Below, piece by piece: positions 46,568-56,048 of a stretch of DNA of 64,000 nucleotides. Positions within the stretch are counted from its first letter, which is position 1. The number at the start of each line of letters is the position of its first letter. The notes below the pieces were generated by a model that searched no databases, had not been told where the DNA came from, and worked only from the letters and a program-made list of their open reading frames with translations. The DNA is from Neorhizobium populisoli (GTDB taxonomy: Bacteria > Pseudomonadota > Alphaproteobacteria > Rhizobiales > Rhizobiaceae), in assembly GCF_019430945.1 (NCBI RefSeq), contig NZ_JAHYCB010000001.1, forward strand, positions 62,001 through 126,000, in the 5' to 3' direction. Position numbers and translations under genes: made by a program.

Positions 46568-49183
46568 TCACTCCGAATCGAGCGTTTCGCGCACGACCAC
46601 AGCCAGCTGTTTCAGCGAGAAGGGTTTCGGCAGGAAGCCGAACTTGGCGTCGGCCGGAAGGTTGCGGGCAAACGCATCCTCTGCGTAACCCGAGACGAAG
46701 ATGAACTTCATGTCCGGATAGGTTTTCCGCAGCTCGGTCAGAAGTGTCGGGCCGTCCATTTCGGGCATGACGACGTCGGAGACGACGATATCCACCTTGC
46801 CTTCGAGTTCTTCCAGGATGTCCAGCGCTTCGGCACCGGAGCCTGCCTCGTGCACGGTATAACCACGCGTTTCCAGCATGCGCTTGCCGCCGCGCCGCAC
46901 GGCTTCCTCGTCTTCGACGAGAAGCACGACGGCCGACTTGCCGGTGAGATCGAGATCCTCGGATGCCGGGGCCGGTGCGGCAACGGGCGTGGCCGGCTGT
47001 TGTGCCGCACCGCTTGTCTCCGGCGACTGGGCGGCTTCCTGCGTCACGACCGGGACTTCCGGCACATGACGCGGCAAGAACATGCGGAAGCTCGTGCCTC
47101 GGCCGACTTCCGATTCGGGATAGATATAACCGCCTGACTGCTTGACGATGCCATAGACCATCGACAGTCCGAGACCGGTGCCCTTGCCGACTTCCTTGGT
47201 GGTGAAGAAGGGCTCGAAGATCTTGTCCATGATTTCCGGCGGAATGCCCGTACCGGTATCGGACACTTCGACCATAACGAAATCTTCAGCCGGCAGATCG
47301 GCCTGATGGAAGCTCGAGGCCTCTTCGGAAGAGACGTTGCGGGTCTTGATCAGGATCGTGCCGCCCTGGGGCATGGCATCGCGGGCGTTGACGCAGAGAT
47401 TGATCAGCACCTGCTCGAACTGCGACAGGTCGGTGCGCACAGCCCAGAGATCGCGGCCGTAATCGACTTCCAGCTTGACGTTGCTGCCGGAAATCAGCCG
47501 GTCGACCAGCATGCGCAGGTCGCCCACCACGTCGGTGAGATTCAGCACCGTCGGACGCATCGTCTGCTTGCGCGAGAATGCCAGCAGCTGGCGCACCAGC
47601 ACGGCGGCGCGGTTGGCGTTTCGCTTGATCTCCATCAGGTCCGCGAAGCTTGCATCCGAAGGCCGGGCCTGCAGCAGCAGATGATCGGAGGAAAGCAGAA
47701 TGGCGGTGAGCACATTGTTGAAGTCGTGCGCGATGCCACCCGCCAGCGTGCCGACGGCATTCAGCTTCTGGGTCTGCGCCATCTGGGTTTCGAGCGCCTT
47801 CTGCTCGGTCGTTTCTACGGCATAAAGGATCGCCGCCTCTTCCGGCGCCTCGTCGCTCTCGTCGATGACGGCGTTCACGTAGAAACGCACATAGCGGTTT
47901 TCGTCGCCCGGATGGCGCGAATCGATCGGCGCGATATCGCCCTGGCGGTCCTTGGCGGCGGAGAGCGCCTGGATCAGCTGCTGGCGGGTATTTTCATGGA
48001 CGATACGGTCGAGTTCGACCCCGGCATCCACATCGTCGCGCGATACGACGCCGGCGAACAGCTTCAGGAATGGCGCGTTGATGCGCAGAATCTTGCCGGC
48101 GCCATCGACCGAGGCGATCGCCATCGGCGTATTGTTGAAGAACCGGGTAAAGCGCATGGCGGAAGCGGACTGATCGCCCTCGCCGCCCTTCGGCCGCGTC
48201 AGAACGATGGTGCGGCTTTCCCCCGGCGCGCCGTCGCGTGCGGTGCTGACATTATGCACCAGACGCACCGGCAAGCTCTGGCCGTTGGCGCGGCGTAGGT
48301 CGAGATCGAGCGTTTCGGTACGCTTCAGGCCGGGGGCTGCCTGCACGGACTGGATCAGCGCCATGCCCTCGCCGGCCACGAGGTCGGAAATGTTCATGGA
48401 GCGCGGCTGGAATTTGGTGAGATCAATGCCGAGCCATTCAGCGAGCGTCGCGTTCAGATAGAAGATTTCGCCCTTGCGGCCGGCGGAGAAGAAGCCGGCC
48501 GGCGCGTGGTCGAGATAATCGATGGCATTCTGCAGTTCGCGGAAGAAGCGTTCCTGATCATCGCGCTCGGAGGTGATGTCGGTAATCTGCCAGATATCGA
48601 GCTGGTTGCGGCCGGCGGCGCCGAGAAGCCGCGCTTTCAGTCGGTACCAGTGGGCGCCGGAACCGTTGCCGGTCGAACGGCCGAGCGGCTGCATCAGCCG
48701 GAATTCCTCGTGGCCTTCGCGCCCTTCCCTGAGCGCTGTCGTCAGGCGATAGAGCGCTTCGGTCGATTCGCGCGTCTTGGCGAGCAAAGCCTCCAGCGAT
48801 TGCACATTGCTGGCGCTGGTCGCTCCGGTCATGCGGCCATAGGCGGCATTGGCATAAAGAATGCGACCTTTGGGATCGGTGATCAGGATGCCGTCCGGAT
48901 GGTTGGCGAGGAAACCGCGCGCCAGGTCGTCGGAACGCGATTGCGGCATTACCTCGACAATGCCGATGATCGACGACACCAGGAAAAAGATGCCGACCAT
49001 GGCGAGGATGCCCAGCAGGCCGAGCACGACTTCATTATCGAGAGCTTGCTGGAAAAATACGAAACCCGCGGCCACGCCGCACAACACGAGCGCCAGAAGG
49101 ACGAGCCGGATGATGGTGCCGCCGCGCGCGCCGCGCTCCACCAGGGGCGCCTCGTAGTTGCCGCTCTGCTGCAACTTCGTCAT
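46568..49183 (-). CDS. cckA: Cell-cycle hybrid histidine kinase CckA
   Basis: 871-aa sensor kinase. Two transmembrane helices (about 23-44 and 52-76), three PAS-like regions (about 85-210, 215-340, 350-465), a HisKA domain with the phospho-acceptor in [14 protein letters not shown] (His486), an HATPase domain ([30 protein letters not shown]), a Pro/Ala-rich linker and a receiver domain with Asp803 ([10 protein letters not shown]). This matches CckA, which feeds phosphate through ChpT to CtrA and CpdR to drive the alphaproteobacterial cell cycle. GAGGAA decides the start at 49183; 36 upstream codons are open but unrelated. Confidence 0.95.
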   Translation of the reverse strand: MTKLQQSGNYEAPLVERGARGGTIIRLVLLALVLCGVAAGFVFFQQALDNEVVLGLLGILAMVGIFFLVSSIIGIVEVMPQSRSDDLARGFLANHPDGILITDPKGRILYANAAYGRMTGATSASNVQSLEALLAKTRESTEALYRLTTALREGREGHEEFRLMQPLGRSTGNGSGAHWYRLKARLLGAAGRNQLDIWQITDITSERDDQERFFRELQNAIDYLDHAPAGFFSAGRKGEIFYLNATLAEWLGIDLTKFQPRSMNISDLVAGEGMALIQSVQAAPGLKRTETLDLDLRRANGQSLPVRLVHNVSTARDGAPGESRTIVLTRPKGGEGDQSASAMRFTRFFNNTPMAIASVDGAGKILRINAPFLKLFAGVVSRDDVDAGVELDRIVHENTRQQLIQALSAAKDRQGDIAPIDSRHPGDENRYVRFYVNAVIDESDEAPEEAAILYAVETTEQKALETQMAQTQKLNAVGTLAGGIAHDFNNVLTAILLSSDHLLLQARPSDASFADLMEIKRNANRAAVLVRQLLAFSRKQTMRPTVLNLTDVVGDLRMLVDRLISGSNVKLEVDYGRDLWAVRTDLSQFEQVLINLCVNARDAMPQGGTILIKTRNVSSEEASSFHQADLPAEDFVMVEVSDTGTGIPPEIMDKIFEPFFTTKEVGKGTGLGLSMVYGIVKQSGGYIYPESEVGRGTSFRMFLPRHVPEVPVVTQEAAQSPETSGAAQQPATPVAAPAPASEDLDLTGKSAVVLLVEDEEAVRRGGKRMLETRGYTVHEAGSGAEALDILEELEGKVDIVVSDVVMPEMDGPTLLTELRKTYPDMKFIFVSGYAEDAFARNLPADAKFGFLPKPFSLKQLAVVVRETLDSE

Positions 49184-49370
49184 CAATTCCTCGCATTTCG
49201 GCCGATGCCGCGGCCATGGACATGTGCGGCAAGAATCCCGCGATTCTTTCTTAGCAAGTTGCTGGTGAAGCAAAAAGCTCCGCAAGGCCACAAAACCCGG
49301 GACAGTTTCAAAGACTGACCTATCTTTGACATTTCAGCATCGTTTAAGGATGGTCCGCCGTCTTTAAACG

Positions 49371-49399
49371 ATGGAGGCAAGCTCGCCGCTTGCCTCCAT
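49371..49399. other. Stable hairpin between cckA and the FliO-like gene
   Basis: Twelve-bp perfect inverted repeat ATGGAGGCAAGC / GCTTGCCTCCAT with a TCGCC loop, about 50 bp before the FliO-like start. It is followed by GGCCAAAAAATC, not a T-run, so it is more likely in the 5' leader of the FliO-like mRNA than a terminator. A TTGACA at 49326-49331 could be a -35 element, but no fitting -10 is seen. Confidence 0.4.
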
Positions 49400-49449
49400 G
49401 GCCAAAAAATCGTCTGTTACGGCGCGTTCATCTCAAGGAGTGGTGAGAT

Positions 49450-50487
49450 ATGTTGGAAGAAATGATGAACGCCTATGGCAGCCGTCTCCTGATTGCCGTC
49501 GTCGGCGTCGGGATTGCGTTCGTGCTTCTCATCATCGCTTTCAAGCTGATGCGCGGCCGGGCCGGCCCCTCGCCGTTCATCCGCGGTGGCAAGAACCGTC
49601 AGCCTCGCCTGCAGGTTCTCGATGCCGCCGCCATCGATACCCGCCGGCGCCTGGTTCTCGTCCGCCGCGACAATGTCGAACATCTGATCATGATCGGCGG
49701 CCCGACGGATATCGTCGTCGAAAGCGGCATCTCGACATCGGCTCCCTCAAGGGAAGCCGTTCCGCAGAATTTCGCACCACGTCCCCAACCGGTCGAGCCG
49801 CAGCCGGCCGTATCCGCGTTCGACATCGAGCCGCGTCAGCAGCCGGCGATCGAAACCCGTCCCGCGCCTCCGCAGCGTGCCTCGCTGGCTGCTCCGGTTG
49901 TCGAGCCGCGCGTGGAACCGCCTCGCGAGACCGCGCTTGCTCCCGAGCCGGCCAGGACTGTACGGCCGGCAACCAATCCCGTAGCGCCGAAACCGGCTCC
50001 CGCACCCGCTGTGGCCGCCAATACCGCCGTCGAAACGCCCGTAGCGGCTCCTAAGGCCGAGCCGCAGCCGCGACCGGCTCCGGAAGTGCGTATCGAACCG
50101 CTGAGGCCGATCGCGGCTCTCGCGGCCGCCAACGCCGCCCAATCGCCAACCAATGCCGCGGATGCCGTGTTCGAAGCGGCCCGCGACCGGGTCTTCCAGC
50201 CAGCGCCCGAACCCCGCCTGATCGTGCCTGCAAACGCCCCCATGCCGCCAGCGGTAAAGGCCGCCGCTGAAAACCCGCAACAGCTCGGCAATGATTTCGA
50301 ACGTATCCTCGAGCAGGAAATGGCGAGCAATCTCGCTGCGCGGGAAGCCGCCGCCGCACAACAGAACCGTCAGGCGCCCGCGCGCGATCCAGCTGCTCCC
50401 AAGGTCACCGGCGTCACGACGGAGCCGACATTGCAGAACGAAGTTGCACGTATCTTCGGGGAAATGTCCGTGACGCGCGACAAATAA
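49450..50487 (+). CDS. FliO-like membrane protein with long Pro/Ala-rich tail
   Basis: 345 aa. One transmembrane helix (about 11-33) is followed by a short FliO-like domain (LQVLDAAAIDTRRRLVLVRRDNVEHLIMIGG, quoted in pieces such as RRRLVLVRRDNVEHL), about residues 50-95. From about 100 to 300 it is low-complexity, rich in P, A, E and R, and a short conserved-looking end (NDFERILEQEMASNLAA). FliO assists the flagellar export gate; here no flagellar gene is near and the tail is unusual, so a flagellar role is uncertain. AAGGAG lies at the right distance from the ATG. Confidence 0.8.
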   Translation: MLEEMMNAYGSRLLIAVVGVGIAFVLLIIAFKLMRGRAGPSPFIRGGKNRQPRLQVLDAAAIDTRRRLVLVRRDNVEHLIMIGGPTDIVVESGISTSAPSREAVPQNFAPRPQPVEPQPAVSAFDIEPRQQPAIETRPAPPQRASLAAPVVEPRVEPPRETALAPEPARTVRPATNPVAPKPAPAPAVAANTAVETPVAAPKAEPQPRPAPEVRIEPLRPIAALAAANAAQSPTNAADAVFEAARDRVFQPAPEPRLIVPANAPMPPAVKAAAENPQQLGNDFERILEQEMASNLAAREAAAAQQNRQAPARDPAAPKVTGVTTEPTLQNEVARIFGEMSVTRDK

Positions 50488-50541
50488 GGCGCCGCCGGAT
50501 CTCAGTCCGGCACCTTGTTCCACCTGCGGCCGGCAATAAAA

Positions 50542-50563
50542 AAGGCACGGGAAACCGTGCCTT
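50542..50563. terminator. Bidirectional terminator, FliO-like gene and dksA
   Basis: Nine-bp stem AAGGCACGG / CCGTGCCTT with a GAAA tetraloop, A-run before and TTG after, between convergent genes. Confidence 0.85.
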
Positions 50564-50591
50564 GAATTCGTTTTTCCGTTGAAACCGGAAA

Positions 50592-51011
50592 TTATTCGTC
50601 CCGATAGACCTTTTCCCGACGCTCGTGACGCTCCTGCGCCTCGATGGACAGGGTTGCAATCGGGCGGGCATCAAGCCGCTTCAGACCGATCGGCTCGCCG
50701 GTTTCCTCGCAATAACCGTAGGTGCCATCGTCTATCCGCTGAAGCGCGGCGTCGATCTTGGAGATCAGCTTGCGCTGACGGTCGCGGGCGCGGAGTTCGA
50801 TGGCTCGGTCGGTTTCGGAGGAGGCCCGGTCAGCGAGATCGGGATGGTTTGCGCTTTCTTCTGCCAGGTGATCCAGCGTTTCGCGCGCTTCTCTCAGGAT
50901 GTCATTTTTCCAGGCAATCAGTTTGGCCCGGAAATACGCCTTTTGATTTGCATTCATGAACTCGTCGTTTTCCGAGAGCACATAATTGCCAAGATCGATC
51001 TTCTCACTCAA
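50592..51011 (-). CDS. dksA: RNA polymerase-binding transcription factor DksA (zinc cysteines missing)
   Basis: 139-aa DksA, which binds the RNA polymerase secondary channel and works with ppGpp. The coiled-coil and tip region (HPDLADRASSETDRAIELRARDRQ, with the key Asp pair DLAD region) and the end IDDGTYGYCEETGEPIGLKRL are clear. The finger has a single cysteine: the C-x2-C...C-x2-C positions read C, T, S and A, so zinc cannot be bound in the classical way. This form is known in rhizobia and in DksA2-like proteins. The start is a TTG at 51011 with AGGAG 7 bp before it; ATG starts further up lack one. Confidence 0.92.
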   Translation of the reverse strand: MSEKIDLGNYVLSENDEFMNANQKAYFRAKLIAWKNDILREARETLDHLAEESANHPDLADRASSETDRAIELRARDRQRKLISKIDAALQRIDDGTYGYCEETGEPIGLKRLDARPIATLSIEAQERHERREKVYRDE

Positions 51012-51282
51012 CGCGATTCTCCTGAAGAACATCTCATGCGGCGCCTCTATATCCTTTCCGACAAGCCGCTTCAAGTCTCTGGGCCTAGCATTAAGGCATT
51101 TTTAAAACTGTCATAAAAATCGGCTAAACGGCTATTTTTTAAGCTTTTATTTCATTGCAGCCTTTTCGGTGGCCCGCAACTTCTGTGCATGGTTGGAATA
51201 CTTCGAAACAGCCAAGGCAGTTGACGAGCATCGGCTTCAAAGGCTACCCATCCTGTGGTTCTCCAAGATTACGGTGCCGGGC

Positions 51283-51792
51283 ATGACGACGATTACTCCT
51301 CCTCCATCCCGCATCTACCTGCTGCGCCACGCCAAATCCGGCTGGGCGCAACCGGGGCAGCACGACTTCGACCGCGAGCTGGATAACCAGGGGTTTGCCG
51401 AGGCGGAGCTGGTCGCCGACAAGGCTGCGGATCGCAATTATATCCCGGACGTCGTGATCAGTTCGACCGCCCTGCGCTGCCGGCAGACTGCCGAGGCGGT
51501 GCGCCGGGCAATGGATGAAGAGCTCGAACTCACATTCGTCGACGAACTTTATAACGGCTCGCTCGGCATCTATCTGGCGCTGCTCGATGCGCAGAAGGCC
51601 AATCGTTCCGTCATGCTGATCGGTCACAATCCGACGATGGAAGAATTGCTGGAGGCCTTGATCGGCGCAGACGCCATGGTTGCTGCCATTCCCGGCGGTT
51701 ATCCGGCAGCGGGCCTTGCGGTGCTCGATTATCGCGGTCTTATCGCCGGCTCCAGTGCCGCCTGGGTGCTGACCGATTTCATCACCGCCTGA
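51283..51792 (+). CDS. SixA-like histidine phosphatase
   Basis: 169-aa member of the histidine phosphatase (phosphoglycerate-mutase-like) superfamily. The catalytic RHA motif is in IYLLRHAKSGW (about residue 14), a second Arg in STALRCRQTAE and the second His in LIGHNPTMEEL. E. coli SixA removes phosphate from histidine phosphotransfer domains; with CckA and an Hpt protein in this window that role is possible but unproven. The start at 51283 is chosen because the fold starts there; the frame is open 38 codons earlier. The 208 bp before it are AT-rich without a recognised site. Confidence 0.9.
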   Translation: MTTITPPPSRIYLLRHAKSGWAQPGQHDFDRELDNQGFAEAELVADKAADRNYIPDVVISSTALRCRQTAEAVRRAMDEELELTFVDELYNGSLGIYLALLDAQKANRSVMLIGHNPTMEELLEALIGADAMVAAIPGGYPAAGLAVLDYRGLIAGSSAAWVLTDFITA

Positions 51793-51884
51793 TCGTCGCA
51801 GAGAAATGGCCGACGCCTTTGCGACGGCGCGGACGCTCCCTATATTCCCTATCTAATGGGAAACACTGGATCCGGAACGACGCT

Positions 51885-53354
51885 TTGCCGCCTTCGCTTA
51901 CCAGCTTTACCGACGACGCACTGATCGCGCTCGACAATCTTGCCGACCGGGCGAACGGTCTCGTCAATCCGACGATCCGGCTGGGTGTGACCGGCCTTTC
52001 CCGCGCCGGCAAGACCGTGTTCATCTCGTCGCTCGTCCATAATCTCCTGAATGGCGGGCGGCTGCCGCTTTTCGAGCCCGTGCGTTCCGGCCGCGTTTCG
52101 GCCATTCGCCTCGAGCCGCAGCCGGATGATGCCATTCCCCGTTTCCAATACGAGGATCATATCCAGGCGCTGGTGCGCGATCGCATCTGGCCCGATTCGA
52201 CGCGCGCAATTTCCGAACTGCGCATTACCCTCGATTATCAGAGCGCCAGCGGCTGGAACCGGATGTTTTCGCGCGGTCGTCTGTCGATCGACATCGTCGA
52301 TTATCCCGGCGAATGGCTGCTCGACCTGCCGCTTCTGGCGCAGGATTTCCAGACCTTCAGCGAACGCACGGTGGCTTTGGCGAAAACCGGAATCCGCGCG
52401 GAATTGTCGGAGGAATGGCTGGCGCTGGCATCGAGCCTGGATATGGATGCGCCGGCCGACGAAATGACGGCGCGCCGCCTTTCCGAAGCCTTTGCCGCTT
52501 ATCTCAAGGCCTGCAAGGCGGATGAGCGCTCGCTTTCGACACTGCCGCCCGGCCGTTTCCTGATGCCCGGCGATCTTGAGGGCTCACCGGCGCTGACATT
52601 TTCGCCGCTGCCGGCAATACCGGCCGCCACCGCGGCCAAGGGCTCACTCCGGGCGATGATGGAGCGACGATACGAAGCCTACAAGAACGTCGTCGTCAAA
52701 CCCTTCTTCCGTGAACATTTCGCCCGGCTCGACCGGCAGATCGTGCTGATCGACGCGCTGCAGGCGATCAATCGCGGCCCGGAGGCGGTGCAGGATCTGG
52801 AACGGGCGCTGACCGATGTGCTGGCCTGTTTCCGCCCCGGGCACAACAGCTTCTTCTCTTCGCTGATCGGCCGGAGAATCGACAAGGTTCTGGTCGCAGC
52901 CACCAAAGCCGATCATCTGCATCACGAGAGCCATGATCGGCTGGAAAAGCTGACCGGCCGGCTGGTCGACCGGGCGATCGAACGGATCGGCATGGCCGGC
53001 GCCGGCATCGAGGTCATGGCGATCGCCTCGGTCCGCGCGACCCGCGAAGCCACGGTGAAAGAAAACGGCCATCTACTTCCGGTCATCGTCGGCACGCCGA
53101 TGGCAGGCGAGACGATCAACGGCGAGAAATTCGACGGCGCCAAGAAAACTGCGATATTTCCCGGTGACTTGCCGGAAGATCCTGAAGCACTTTTTCAACA
53201 GATCGATCAACCGGGCGGCGAGCTTCCGGAAATCAACGTCGTCCGTTTTCGTCCGCCTGCGCTGGAAGTCGAAAATGGCGGCGTAAAGCTCTCGGTACCG
53301 CATATCCGGCTTGACCGGGCCATGCAGTTCCTGTTCGGAGACCGTCTCGCATGA
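51885..53354 (+). CDS. ycjX: YcjX-family P-loop NTPase
   Basis: About 489 aa. P-loop GLSRAGKTVF at about residue 40, followed by the YcjX pattern of IVDYPGEWLLDLPLL (Walker B-like DYPGEW), VLIDALQAINRG and VAATKADHLHH (the base-recognition TKAD). YcjX/DUF463 proteins are stress-linked NTPases of unknown task. The start is taken as the TTG at 51885 (LPPSLTSFTDDAL), the usual family N-terminus, with GGAAC before it; an ATG 22 codons upstream is open too. It overlaps ycjF by 4 bp. Confidence 0.92.
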   Translation: MPPSLTSFTDDALIALDNLADRANGLVNPTIRLGVTGLSRAGKTVFISSLVHNLLNGGRLPLFEPVRSGRVSAIRLEPQPDDAIPRFQYEDHIQALVRDRIWPDSTRAISELRITLDYQSASGWNRMFSRGRLSIDIVDYPGEWLLDLPLLAQDFQTFSERTVALAKTGIRAELSEEWLALASSLDMDAPADEMTARRLSEAFAAYLKACKADERSLSTLPPGRFLMPGDLEGSPALTFSPLPAIPAATAAKGSLRAMMERRYEAYKNVVVKPFFREHFARLDRQIVLIDALQAINRGPEAVQDLERALTDVLACFRPGHNSFFSSLIGRRIDKVLVAATKADHLHHESHDRLEKLTGRLVDRAIERIGMAGAGIEVMAIASVRATREATVKENGHLLPVIVGTPMAGETINGEKFDGAKKTAIFPGDLPEDPEALFQQIDQPGGELPEINVVRFRPPALEVENGGVKLSVPHIRLDRAMQFLFGDRLA

Positions 53355-54427
53355 AGCCGCCCGAAACCTCCGGGGCCAAGCGTCGGCCCGCCTCCTTTTC
53401 CGTGGCAGACGATCCGGCTCCAAAGGCCACAACGACATTGCCGGCACGCAGGAGCCCACGCAGTTTCGCAGACGGCATCGTGGTGACGCCGGATGAAGAC
53501 GATCCGTTCGTGACGCCGCCGGAGCTTTCGACCGAGGCAATCCCAATCGCCGCGCCCCGGTCGAGAAGGAAGTTCTCCTTTCTCAATCTCGCGGCGGGTG
53601 CGTTCGGCACATTCCTGTCGCTTGCCTTCGGGCTTTGGGCCGACAGCGTCGTCCGGGATCTCTTCTCCCGTGCCGACTGGCTGGGATATGCGGCGCTGAC
53701 CGCACTTGCCGTCGGCCTGCTGGCGGTCGCCGTCATCGTCGGGCGGGAAATCTTCGGCATGATGCGACTTGCCGCGGTGCAGACGCTGAAGGCCGAGGCG
53801 GAAGAGGCTCTGGCGACCCCTCGCCCGGCAGCTGCGCGAACGGTGGTCTCCAAGCTCACGCGGCTTCTTTCGCATCGTGCCGAAACTGCCAAGGGTCGCG
53901 CGGCGCTGGACGCCACGAAGGACGAAATCATCGACGGCCCACAGCTGCTGGAGCTTGCCGAGCGGGAGTTGCTTTCGCCGCTCGACCGCAAAGCGCGCGG
54001 GCTGATTCTCGGCGCCTCCAAACGCGTCTCGGTGGTCACGGCCGTCAGTCCCCGGGCGATCGTCGATCTCGCCTATGTGCTGTTCGAGGTCTCGAAGCTG
54101 ATCCGCGCCATGGCCGATCTTTACGGCGGCCGCCCCGGGACGCTCGGCCTGCTCAGGCTGATGCGCGACGTAGTGGCTCATCTTGCGGTGACGGGCTCGA
54201 TTGCGGTCGGTGACGGGCTCGCCCAGCAGGTCTTGGGCCATGGCCTGGCTTCGAAACTTTCCAAGCGACTCGGCGAAGGTGTCATCAACGGGTTGCTGAC
54301 GGCACGTATCGGTATCGCAGCCATGGATCTTTGCCGCCCGCTACCCTTCAAGGCAGTCAAACGGCCGGGAATCGGGGATTTTCTCGGTGACATCGCCTCC
54401 TTCGGAGAGCGCGAAGACAAGCAGTAA
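53351..54427 (+). CDS. ycjF: YcjF-family membrane protein (TIGR01620/DUF697)
   Basis: 358 aa with a disordered N-terminus (about 1-75), two transmembrane helices (about 79-97 and 112-133) and a DUF697-type C-terminal domain (GLVLF-like segment LIRAMADLYGGRPGTLGLLRLMRDV, quoted in part as LYGGRPGTLGLLRLMR). YcjF is the standing partner of YcjX; in E. coli both are in the phage-shock regulon and the pair probably links an NTPase to the inner membrane. Its ATG overlaps the ycjX stop (ATGA). Confidence 0.92.
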   Translation: MKPPETSGAKRRPASFSVADDPAPKATTTLPARRSPRSFADGIVVTPDEDDPFVTPPELSTEAIPIAAPRSRRKFSFLNLAAGAFGTFLSLAFGLWADSVVRDLFSRADWLGYAALTALAVGLLAVAVIVGREIFGMMRLAAVQTLKAEAEEALATPRPAAARTVVSKLTRLLSHRAETAKGRAALDATKDEIIDGPQLLELAERELLSPLDRKARGLILGASKRVSVVTAVSPRAIVDLAYVLFEVSKLIRAMADLYGGRPGTLGLLRLMRDVVAHLAVTGSIAVGDGLAQQVLGHGLASKLSKRLGEGVINGLLTARIGIAAMDLCRPLPFKAVKRPGIGDFLGDIASFGEREDKQ

Positions 54428-54530
54428 CCTATTCCCTGGCGGTTGAATTCCGGCTATTGAAACCGCTCATTAACCATTCCCGATTAAATTGCGGGATGTC
54501 TAAAGTTGCTGCCTGCCTAAGGGAAAGTAC

Positions 54531-55109
54531 ATGTATTCGCGCTTCTTTTCGCTTCTCGGCGGGCTCACCGTCACCACTCTCGCCGCCACGTCGGCGATGG
54601 CGCCGCAAGCCGAAGCCGCCCCGCGCGACAAGGCTTTCTTCCAGCAGGTTGCCGGTGTCTGGAAGGGTCCGGGCGAAATCGTCAACGGAAAATACAAGGG
54701 CACCAAGTTCAACTGCAACATCACCGGTTCGGCGTCGCCGGACGGCAATGTCGGCATGAAGCTTGACGGCACCTGCCGCGTCGGCGTTTTCCAGCAGCCG
54801 ATGTCGGCCATCATCACCCAGAGCGGACGCGGTTATACCGGCAAGTTCCTCGACGGCGCCGAAGGCAAGGGCCTCGACATCGTGTCCGGTTCGGTCAATG
54901 GCGACAAGGTCGTCATGGGCATCAATCGCAACCAGCTGAACGGCGCGATGGTCGCAAGCGTCCGTGGCGAAAACAAGCTCAACATCACCATTTCGGTGAA
55001 GGTCGAGGACCAGATGGTTCCGGTTATCGGGCTAACGCTCGACCGCGACATGGATTCGATCGCCGTCGGTTCGATCAAGTCCGTCGAAGCGACACCGGAC
55101 AACAACTGA
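54531..55109 (+). CDS. Secreted protein of unknown function
   Basis: 192 aa with a signal peptide (about 1-29, ending AEAA). The mature part begins DKAFFQQVAGVWKGPGEIVNGKYKGTKFNC (quoted in part: VAGVWKGPGEIVNGKYKG) and continues as alternating beta-strands, suggesting a small barrel or lipocalin-like shape; two cysteines (FNCNIT, GTCRVG) may bond. I do not recognise a named family. A CtrA-like TTAACCAT (54470-54477) followed by TTAA lies 54-61 bp before the start. A terminator follows. Confidence 0.78.
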   Translation: MYSRFFSLLGGLTVTTLAATSAMAPQAEAAPRDKAFFQQVAGVWKGPGEIVNGKYKGTKFNCNITGSASPDGNVGMKLDGTCRVGVFQQPMSAIITQSGRGYTGKFLDGAEGKGLDIVSGSVNGDKVVMGINRNQLNGAMVASVRGENKLNITISVKVEDQMVPVIGLTLDRDMDSIAVGSIKSVEATPDNN

Positions 55110-55139
55110 TCGTCTTCTTCTGTATCAAAAGTTCAGGGC

Positions 55140-55172
55140 GCCGGCATTCTGCATAAGGAATGCCGGCGTTTT
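55140..55172. terminator. Bidirectional terminator before folK
   Basis: Ten-bp perfect stem GCCGGCATTC / GAATGCCGGC with an 8-nt loop and GTTTTCAGTTTTT tail, between the secreted protein gene and convergent folK. Confidence 0.85.
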
Positions 55173-55693
55173 CAGTTTTTCCGCCACCACCGCATGTCTT
55201 CGTCGGCCACCTTGATGCCAGCTGTGTCTGAATCCTTCAGCCAATCGCGGACGGGCCTGCCCCTTACCTGCATATCCGGCGCGATGTCCGAAAGCGGCAT
55301 CATCACGAAGCCGCGTTCCGTCATGCGCGGATGCGGGATTTCGAGCTTGTCCGTCACCTGCTTCAACGCACCGTAGACCAGGATATCGATATCGATCGTC
55401 CGCGGCCCCCAGCGCTCGATCCGCACGCGCTTCATGCCGCGTTCGATCGACAGGCACACGTCGAGCAGCTCCTCAGGCGGGAGCGAAGTCTCCACAAGCG
55501 CACAACAGTTGAAGAAATCCGCCTGATCGGTCTTGCCCCATGGCGGTGTCGAATAAAGTTTCGATACGGCTACGACGCGACAGTCATAGCGAAGATCGAG
55601 CTGCCGGAGCGCTTCGGCCATGGCCGAGCGCGGATCGCCGATATTACCGCCCAGCCCTAGGGCGGCAATCTCCATCGGCCGTTCAGGCGACAT
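55172..55693 (-). CDS. folK: 2-amino-4-hydroxy-6-hydroxymethyldihydropteridine pyrophosphokinase
   Basis: 173-aa HPPK that transfers pyrophosphate from ATP to the pterin in folate synthesis. GLGGNIGDPR at the start, FFNCCALVET, and RWGPRTIDIDILVYG (Mg-binding DxD) are typical. Two starts are possible: the ATG at 55693, with GGAGG 12 bp upstream and an 11-bp overlap with folB, or the ATG at 55675 without clear site. The order folP-folB-folK is a compact operon. Confidence 0.95.
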   Translation of the reverse strand: MSPERPMEIAALGLGGNIGDPRSAMAEALRQLDLRYDCRVVAVSKLYSTPPWGKTDQADFFNCCALVETSLPPEELLDVCLSIERGMKRVRIERWGPRTIDIDILVYGALKQVTDKLEIPHPRMTERGFVMMPLSDIAPDMQVRGRPVRDWLKDSDTAGIKVADEDMRWWRKN

Positions 55694-56048
55694 GCTCAAT
55701 GCGAACCTCCGCATAATCCAGAATGCCGGGGATCGGAACGCTTGGCTTGCGCACCACGATTTCCGTCCGGCGGATTTGCGGCGACCAGGCGCAGAGCGCC
55801 TTGGCAATGTCCTTAGCAAGCGTCTCGATGAGGTTGCGGCGATTCTGTGTCACGACCTTTTCGACGATCTCATAGGCAATCCCATAATGAACCGTGCTTT
55901 CGACGCTGTCATTCTCCAAGGCATCGTCAGCCTCGACATGCATCACGACATCCACGAAAAAGCGCTGGCCGAGAGTCACCTCCGCGTCGAAGGCGCCGTG
56001 GCGCGCAAAAAAGGCGCAGTTTTTCAAAGTGATCGTATAGGTACCCAT
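55683..56048 (-). CDS. folB: Dihydroneopterin aldolase
   Basis: 121-aa aldolase that cleaves dihydroneopterin in folate synthesis. Key features are YTITLKNCAFFARHGAFDAE (quoted in part: FFARHGAFDAEVTLGQRF, with the substrate Glu) and NLIETLAKDIAKAL. It is coupled at both ends: its ATG shares a base with the folP stop (TGATG) and its 3' end overlaps the longer folK start. Confidence 0.96.
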   Translation of the reverse strand: MGTYTITLKNCAFFARHGAFDAEVTLGQRFFVDVVMHVEADDALENDSVESTVHYGIAYEIVEKVVTQNRRNLIETLAKDIAKALCAWSPQIRRTEIVVRKPSVPIPGILDYAEVRIEHVA

